From RGIG4694 sp964501705 (GTDB lineage: Bacteria > Bacillota > Clostridia > Oscillospirales > Ruminococcaceae): 26,675 nucleotides of DNA. The translations under genes and the position numbers were made by a program. Positions 22,495 through 26,675 of the stretch are shown here, piece by piece (the stretch's first letter is position 1; each line of letters starts with the position of its first letter). The stretch lies in contig CAZCUQ010000017.1 in the NCBI GenBank assembly GCA_964501705.1, forward strand, positions 1 through 26,675, read 5' to 3'. The notes below the pieces were generated by a model that did no database searches, was not told where the DNA came from, and was given only the letters and a program-made list of their open reading frames with translations.

Positions 22495-22503
22495 GCGTAT
22501 TTA

Positions 22504-23853
22504 TTATTTTTTTGCGGACGCCGCGGCAGTATTTTTCTTCTGAGAGAAAAGCCCCGACATCGTAAATATTTTGTCGCTTGTGAAAAGCTTTACGGCAAGC
22601 GTCATACATATTAAGAGGAATACCGTCTGATACGCAAGTCCTCCCCAGAATACCTCCATATGACCGAACATCAGATTTGAAACGGAAATATAGCTGTGAG
22701 TGAACGGGATTATGTAGAATAACGCTTTGATAACGGGTGACATCTCGTTTATATCGGTGAAGAGAGTTCCGAAGAACGGTATCATTACAAGCACCATAAG
22801 CGGCATTATAAGCGTTCCCTGAGACTGGATATCGTTACAGAGCGCACCCAGTATAAGAGCAATGGAAAGTCCTATAGCAACCGATATGAAAAGCTGAAGT
22901 CCTACAAGAATAATGCTTCCCGCGTTAAAGGTAATTCCGAGCTGCGAAAGCGCCGCCGGGAGATCCGCAGACGTATCTATCGGGACATCTTCGCCCATGA
23001 CCTGCATAGAGGCCGCTGCTCCCTCTGCGGCTCCCGACAGCAATCCCATCATATAGCCTATCATTCCGATTATCATCGATACGGAATTGAGAAGAGCCAC
23101 GATAAGCGCCGATACCATTTTTGCCGTAAGCACCGTTATTCTCGGAACGGGCGCGGAAAGAAGCGTTTCAAGCGTCTTGTCTATTTTTTCCGTTGCTATC
23201 GCGGACATTATCATCTGAGACGCAAGAAGAATAAGGAAAAATACCGCCATAGGCACGATAAGGCTCGTGCTCATAATGACCATTGCGAGAGCGTCTGCGG
23301 ATATTTCCGCCGTTTTTCCGTTCACTGCGGTAAACTCCACAAGCTTTGAGGGTTCGTTTACAAGCTTTATTTCCTCTTCGGACAGACCGAATTCTTTCAG
23401 AAGAAGATCATCGGAAACACATCTTTCTACCGCGCTTACAGCGTCGGAACCCGATGCGGCGCCTATAGCGCTCATTCCCGAAGAAAGCTTTGAAACGAAT
23501 TTTATGGGAGCGGGAGACTTTTCTTCAAAAATGCTTTTTGTAAAGCCTTCGGGAATGATGACCAGATTTTTTATTCCCAGTCTTTCAATCTCGGCGGCGT
23601 AGTTGTCGCTTTCGAGAGTGTACATTTTAGCTTCCGTGCCGTTTTCGGAAAGATTTTCAATCAAAGCGGCGGTATATTCCGTATTGTCGAGGTCGCATAT
23701 GTTGGCAGATGACGAATCCGTGATATCGTTCATAACTCCGCCGAAGCACTGTCCCATAATAATTAAGAGTACGCAGGTGAAAAACATACTGAAGATAGCC
23801 TGCGGGGTAAGCAAGCCGTTCAGTTCTTTTTTAAGGAGACTTCCGAATTTCAT
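22504..23853 (-). CDS. ABC-2 type transporter permease (NatB/YhaP-like)
   Basis: 449 residues. One N-terminal membrane helix (~20-42) is followed by a large extracytoplasmic domain (~45-180) and then about five helices (about 190-220, 240-265, 310-340, 345-370, 400-430). The motif ATEKIDKTLETLLSAPVPR after the second helix is characteristic of NatB/ABC-2 permeases. Start is ATG 23853, with GGAGG within the ATPase gene end and one base after its stop; an in-frame start seven codons upstream is not preferred. Together with the ATPase it forms an exporter; NatAB exports Na+ in B. subtilis, but substrate here cannot be read from sequence. Confidence 0.88.
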   Translation of the reverse strand: MKFGSLLKKELNGLLTPQAIFSMFFTCVLLIIMGQCFGGVMNDITDSSSANICDLDNTEYTAALIENLSENGTEAKMYTLESDNYAAEIERLGIKNLVIIPEGFTKSIFEEKSPAPIKFVSKLSSGMSAIGAASGSDAVSAVERCVSDDLLLKEFGLSEEEIKLVNEPSKLVEFTAVNGKTAEISADALAMVIMSTSLIVPMAVFFLILLASQMIMSAIATEKIDKTLETLLSAPVPRITVLTAKMVSALIVALLNSVSMIIGMIGYMMGLLSGAAEGAAASMQVMGEDVPIDTSADLPAALSQLGITFNAGSIILVGLQLFISVAIGLSIALILGALCNDIQSQGTLIMPLMVLVMIPFFGTLFTDINEMSPVIKALFYIIPFTHSYISVSNLMFGHMEVFWGGLAYQTVFLLICMTLAVKLFTSDKIFTMSGLFSQKKNTAAASAKK

Positions 23854-23854
23854 A

Positions 23855-24625
23855 TTATTTTTCCTCCGTGACATTCATGCGCTGTTCGTCCGAAACGCTC
23901 GTATTTACGATTTTTTCAAACACTTCTTCAAGATTGTCCGCGCTGTATTTTTCTTTTAGTTCCGAAATTGTGCCCGTCATGAGGAGATGTCCCCCTGTGA
24001 TAATACCCACTCTGTCGGAGATATATTCTATCTCAAGCATATTGTGAGACGAGAGCAGAAAGCTCATTCCCTCGTTTTTGGCGAGAGCCTTTATCGTACG
24101 TCTTACTTCAAGAGCATTGATAACGTCAAGACCCGATGTAGCCTCGTCCATTATTGCAAGACGGGGGCGCGTCATAACGGCGCGGGCAAGGAGCAGCTTT
24201 CTTATCATGCCTCGGGAATAGCCGCCTATTTTTTCATCGAGTCTCGATCCGAGACCGCTCATATCCGCGGCTCTGCGCACGAACAGAGCCGCCTCGTCGG
24301 CATCCTTCGCAAACAGCTTTGACATAAAATCAAGGTACTGTATACCTTTCATTGTCTTGTACGCTCCCGCCTCATCGGGGAGATATGTAAGCTTTTCGCG
24401 GTATTTATCCGCGTCCTTCACGGAAGATAATCCGTCGATAACGGCGTCACCCTCGGTAGGATTCAGAAGAGTGGCTATCATACGAATTGTGGTTGTTTTT
24501 CCCGCCCCGTTCGGGCCTATAAGCGCGAAGATCTCGCCTTCTTCAATGGAGAAAGTGACTTCGTTTGCGGCGCGGACACCTTTTTTATATTCTTTGGTAA
24601 GTCCGTTAACTTCCAGAACATTCAT
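23855..24625 (-). CDS. ABC transporter ATP-binding protein (NatA-like)
   Basis: 256 residues from ATG 24625, preceded by GGAG with 8-nt spacing; the longer frame to 24697 would cross the promoter. Walker A is GPNGAGKTTT, the signature is YSRGM (a common NatA-type replacement for LSGGQ), Walker B is RLAIMDEATSGLD and the switch His lies in LLSSHNMLE. It energises the permease encoded immediately downstream, and the two form a two-gene operon with its own promoter. Confidence 0.93.
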   Translation of the reverse strand: MNVLEVNGLTKEYKKGVRAANEVTFSIEEGEIFALIGPNGAGKTTTIRMIATLLNPTEGDAVIDGLSSVKDADKYREKLTYLPDEAGAYKTMKGIQYLDFMSKLFAKDADEAALFVRRAADMSGLGSRLDEKIGGYSRGMIRKLLLARAVMTRPRLAIMDEATSGLDVINALEVRRTIKALAKNEGMSFLLSSHNMLEIEYISDRVGIITGGHLLMTGTISELKEKYSADNLEEVFEKIVNTSVSDEQRMNVTEEK

Positions 24626-24668
24626 AATATTATCTCCGTTCATAAAAAAATTTTCAGCCGACAGATAC

Positions 24669-24697
24669 AGTATATCACGCGGAAATGTTTTTGTCAA
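24669..24697 (-). promoter_or_regulatory. Promoter of the ABC exporter operon
   Basis: On the minus strand TTGACA (24697-24692), 17-bp spacer, TATACT (24674-24669). Start near 24662, leader about 37 nt. A 13-bp palindrome TATCATAATGATA (24733-24745) lies upstream. Confidence 0.85.
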
Positions 24698-24851
24698 CGC
24701 TTGCTCATGTGAATTAAAATAATCTGTTTTGATATCATAATGATAATATCCTGCTATGGAAAAGTCAAGGTATTTTGCATAATTCTAATCGAATTTTAAT
24801 TTATTTCAGCAAAAAATTCAGCTTGAAAGCTTTCATGCAAACGAAAAAAAT

Positions 24852-24884
24852 AAACGGCGTCGTGTGATATGCGCGGTGCCGTTT
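24852..24884 (-). terminator. Terminator of the Nudix gene
   Basis: AAACGGCGTCGTG (24852-24864) pairs with CGCGGTGCCGTTT (24872-24884) with G-T wobbles around a 7-nt loop; on the minus strand the stem is followed by a T tract (ATTTTTTT). Confidence 0.88.
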
Positions 24885-24895
24885 AAGAATCCGAG

Positions 24896-25303
24896 CTAAC
24901 CGCTGATAGCGAATTTAGCTTTTCTTACGATATTCTTATCGTTTTCATAGGAAAGCAGGGAAACCGCGTGACCGATATCGACCCATTTTATTTCGGCTAT
25001 TTCGGATGGCTGGGGAGTATACTCAAAATTTTTTGCCTTTGCGAGGAAATAGACCACAATCTTCTGAGTATCCTTACGAGGGAAATAGGTAACGGTTTCT
25101 CGGAAAGTAGGGTCAATAAGGACGTCGATATCGGTTTCTTCTTTTATTTCTCTGGCGGCGGTTTCCGTTTCAGTCTCATCCGCCTTAACGTGTCCCTTAG
25201 GGAACGACCAATGACCGCTGTTAAGGTGTTTTATCAGCAGAATTTCGATATTTCCGTGATGTCTGCGGAAAACTATTGCTCCGCAGGATTTTTCGTAAAT
25301 CAA
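24896..25303 (-). CDS. Nudix hydrolase, Ap4A hydrolase-like
   Basis: 135 residues. The start EKSCGAIVFRR, the HWSFPKGHVKADET segment and the Nudix box G-HVKAD-E-TETETAA-RE-I-KEET match bacterial/archaeal diadenosine tetraphosphate hydrolases, which remove the stress nucleotide Ap4A. The glycine that normally closes the box (EETG) is Asp here. Start is TTG 25303, with GAGGTG 8 nt upstream (a nearer GGAG is too close). The gene stands alone with its own promoter and terminator. Confidence 0.9.
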   Translation of the reverse strand: MIYEKSCGAIVFRRHHGNIEILLIKHLNSGHWSFPKGHVKADETETETAAREIKEETDIDVLIDPTFRETVTYFPRKDTQKIVVYFLAKAKNFEYTPQPSEIAEIKWVDIGHAVSLLSYENDKNIVRKAKFAISG

Positions 25304-25341
25304 AACTCCGTCACCTCTTTATTAAAATGATTGTTAGTATA

Positions 25342-25370
25342 ATTATAACATATTTTTTCACTTTTGTCAT
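25342..25370 (-). promoter_or_regulatory. Promoter of the Ap4A-type Nudix gene
   Basis: On the minus strand ATGACA (25370-25365), 17-bp spacer, perfect TATAAT (25347-25342). Start near 25335, leader about 32 nt. Confidence 0.75.
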
Positions 25371-25376
25371 GTTATT

Positions 25377-25394
25377 TTGTAAATGTTTTTACAA
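25377..25394. promoter_or_regulatory. Dyad symmetry, possible operator
   Basis: TTGTAAA (25377-25383) and TTTACAA (25388-25394) form a perfect 7-4-7 inverted repeat just upstream of the Nudix promoter -35 box. No regulator gene is adjacent. Confidence 0.3.
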
Positions 25395-25508
25395 TTCACA
25401 AAAATGTTACATTTTATACATGGGAAAAGAGGCTCAGCCGACCGCACGGGAATTGCTCCGAAGCTATCCAAAAATTCGATAAAAGCCAAATGAAAAATAA
25501 AGAGATCG

Positions 25509-25555
25509 GTTTCCGCACGGCAAATCCCCGGCAAGCTTCGGTACGCCGTGGAAAC
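25509..25555 (-). terminator. Stem-loop terminator of the membrane-protein gene
   Basis: GTTTC plus CACGGC (25509-25513, 25516-25521, two-base bulge) pair with GCCGTGGAAAC (25545-25555); the loop contains a smaller CCG/CGG stem. On the minus strand it follows the TAG at 25560 by a few bases and is succeeded by a T-rich tract, weaker than the other terminators here. Confidence 0.5.
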
Positions 25556-25559
25556 GGCA

Positions 25560-26363
25560 CTACCAGTTTCGCTTTTTAATACCCTCTCTCGGCAGATGGA
25601 GAGGCGGATCTTTATATTTTTGCGTAAGACCCGTGCGTTTTTTGACCTTTGCGGCTGCGGCAAGCATTTTACGGTGAAATTCCTGTCTTTTTTGTTCATC
25701 GGTCTTGCATTTTGCGGCGCAGAGAAGTATCCTTTTAACAATTCTGTCGCCGAACGTAAAATTATCCGTAATACTTGCTTCTTTTTCGGTTTTTCCCCCG
25801 TAGGTGTTGTTCCATTCGCGTTCGAAGAGTATCTTTCCCGTATCGGATATCTCATACGCGAGCCATTTTGCGGGAAGAGCGAAGCTTTTCGTTTCGCCTC
25901 TGACAATAATTTTTCCGTTTTCGGCGAATGCGTCCTCGATATCGGCAAGCTTTATGACGGAAAGAATAATATGTTCGGTATAAGTTTTTCCGTCCGAAAC
26001 GGATTTTTCATGTTCAGAAAAAACAACTGTGCTGTCTGTTATTTCGATATATGTATATTCCGCGCTGTTTTTAATTTTTCTTCCCGATGACGAGAGAACG
26101 ATCACCGATATGACAAAGCTCAGTGCCGTACAGCAAAACGCCGCATAAAACACGGCTCTGTACATACTGACAGGCGGCGAGGTAAATCGCATAATAACGT
26201 TGACTATAACAACAAGCGCCGCGTAAACGCATATGCACGGCAGATTCAGAAAAAACAGAAGTTTATCTGATTTTGCCGCCATTTTTTTCTTATTTATATG
26301 AATTAATTTGTGCATGGTTTTCGGTTCTCCGAATTCATGATAAATTCGTTTAAGTTCTTCCAT
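25560..26363 (-). CDS. Two-helix membrane protein, unknown function
   Basis: 267 residues from ATG 26363, or 251 from ATG 26315, which has GGAG 11 nt upstream. Two membrane helices (about 35-57 and 68-92) are followed by a ~70-residue beta-rich segment (YTYIEITDSTVVFSE, HIILSVIKLADIEDAF, GKIIVRGETKSFALP) that resembles the bacterial PH-like/YcxB-type domain, then a basic C-terminal tail. Both termini should be cytoplasmic. I do not recognise a named family with certainty. It is transcribed alone, from a promoter whose -10 box lies only 7 bp before the first ATG. Confidence 0.7.
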   Translation of the reverse strand: MEELKRIYHEFGEPKTMHKLIHINKKKMAAKSDKLLFFLNLPCICVYAALVVIVNVIMRFTSPPVSMYRAVFYAAFCCTALSFVISVIVLSSSGRKIKNSAEYTYIEITDSTVVFSEHEKSVSDGKTYTEHIILSVIKLADIEDAFAENGKIIVRGETKSFALPAKWLAYEISDTGKILFEREWNNTYGGKTEKEASITDNFTFGDRIVKRILLCAAKCKTDEQKRQEFHRKMLAAAAKVKKRTGLTQKYKDPPLHLPREGIKKRNW

Positions 26364-26370
26364 CAGTATA

Positions 26371-26399
26371 ATTATATCAGATTTAATTTAAAATGTACA
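26371..26399 (-). promoter_or_regulatory. Promoter of the membrane-protein gene, close to the start codon
   Basis: On the minus strand TGTACA (26399-26394), 17-bp spacer, perfect TATAAT (26376-26371). The first ATG is 7 bp downstream, so transcription would start at or beside it, implying a leaderless message or use of the later ATG at 26315. Confidence 0.65.
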
Positions 26400-26486
26400 G
26401 TAAAATCGGATTATTTATATAATATTATCAAAATACCGTGAATATTTGTTTTTTTATCATAAAAAATCAACAAACGAAGTCCACAT

Positions 26487-26502
26487 GGCGGAGGTTTCCG
26501 CC
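26487..26502. repeat. Short GC-rich hairpin in the terminal intergenic region
   Basis: GGCGGA (26487-26492) pairs with TCCGCC (26497-26502) around GGTT, followed by a second TTCCGCCCC and a pyrimidine-rich run. No gene on either strand within the window clearly uses it as a terminator. Confidence 0.35.
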
Positions 26503-26568
26503 CCCTTCCGCCCCTCTTCTTTATTTTTTGCGTTTCAAGTTACTTTTCATTTAATATTTTTTTGTGGG

Positions 26569-26643
26569 TGATAACTTCAATTTAGTTATCATTTGATGTT
26601 TGTCTTACCGTTTCCGCCGCAGCTTTTAGTTAGTTATCATTTG
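26569..26643. repeat. Three AGTTATCA sites (one inverted pair plus a direct copy)
   Basis: TGATAACT (26569-26576) and AGTTATCA (26584-26591) form a perfect inverted pair, and TTAGTTATCATTTG occurs at 26582-26595 and again at 26630-26643. The rest of 26400-26675 has no ORF that I can support. Confidence 0.45.
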
Positions 26644-26675
26644 CTGTAACTCTGGAGCTTCAGGGGGCAAAGAGG
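26633..26675. repeat. Dispersed repeat, copy 2 (runs off the window)
   Basis: Matches 13703-13743: GTTATCATTT, CTGT, GGAGCTTCAG and GCAAAGA in the same order, with one extra G in the later part. The right end of the element is not visible. Confidence 0.5.

Noticed and set aside
24733..24745. 13-bp palindrome TATCATAATGATA upstream of the ABC exporter promoter
   Set aside because: Could be an operator, but it is A/T-rich in an A/T-rich region and 36 bp upstream of the -35 box; not enough to call.
26185..26210. Match to the MITE end (TTATAGTCAACG on the minus strand)
   Set aside because: Lies in coding sequence for the second half of a membrane helix and the match stops after 12 bases; likely chance.

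Overview
The window looks like a chromosomal segment of a strictly fermentative, low-to-mid GC member of the Clostridia, most like Ruminococcus and relatives in the Oscillospiraceae. This is inferred from gene content and style: a type III glutamine synthetase, Mini-RNase III, an Obg/RadA/YebC housekeeping run, GGAG-type ribosome binding sites, TTGACA/TATAAT promoters, FecR-like and InlB-type-repeat envelope proteins, and many TTG/GTG starts. No tRNA, rRNA, CRISPR array, IS transposase or prophage was seen. Two 10-N runs mark assembly gaps inside genes, so this is a draft assembly.

Layout. 1-2420: the end of a glycolytic operon (tpiA, gpmI) with a terminator. 2423-2989 (-): a convergent Mn-type superoxide dismutase. 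3231-6494 (+): an operon of a PilZ-domain protein, an orphan ParA/Soj ATPase, a ComFB-family protein (interrupted by a gap) and an SGNH-hydrolase lipoprotein. 6495-6873: an ORF-poor interval holding a consensus promoter, two hairpins, a 12-nt phased CGACA repeat and a bidirectional terminator, together a candidate noncoding RNA. 6874-13569 (-): a tightly packed operon obg, nudix, mrnC, degenerate metallo-beta-lactamase-fold gene, yebC, radA, peptide-binding lipoprotein. 13582-14004: the obg promoter, a dispersed repeat, a 102-bp MITE-like element and a terminator hairpin. 14005-15892 (-): a fusion of a LacI-type sugar-binding fold to a GGDEF diguanylate cyclase, apparently frameshifted. 16106-19285 (+): two FecR-like membrane-anchored proteins, the second with four InlB/Flg_new repeats. 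19394-21639 (+): glnN behind a structured leader. 21854-22449 (+): two small unknown genes. 22504-24625 (-): a NatAB-like ABC exporter. 24896-25303 (-): an Ap4A-type Nudix hydrolase. 25560-26363 (-): a membrane protein of unknown function. 26364-26675: repeats only.

How the parts may connect. Three cyclic-di-GMP-related proteins sit within about 13 kb: a PilZ protein and a ComFB protein flank a ParA ATPase in one operon, and a diguanylate cyclase carries a sugar-binding sensor domain. The most novel-looking items are this PilZ-ParA-ComFB operon, the candidate ncRNA at about 6622-6867, the metal-site-less metallo-beta-lactamase paralogue in the obg operon, the mrnC start that lacks any canonical codon, and two families of short dispersed repeats. 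All functional statements rest on reading the sequence; no database searches were run.
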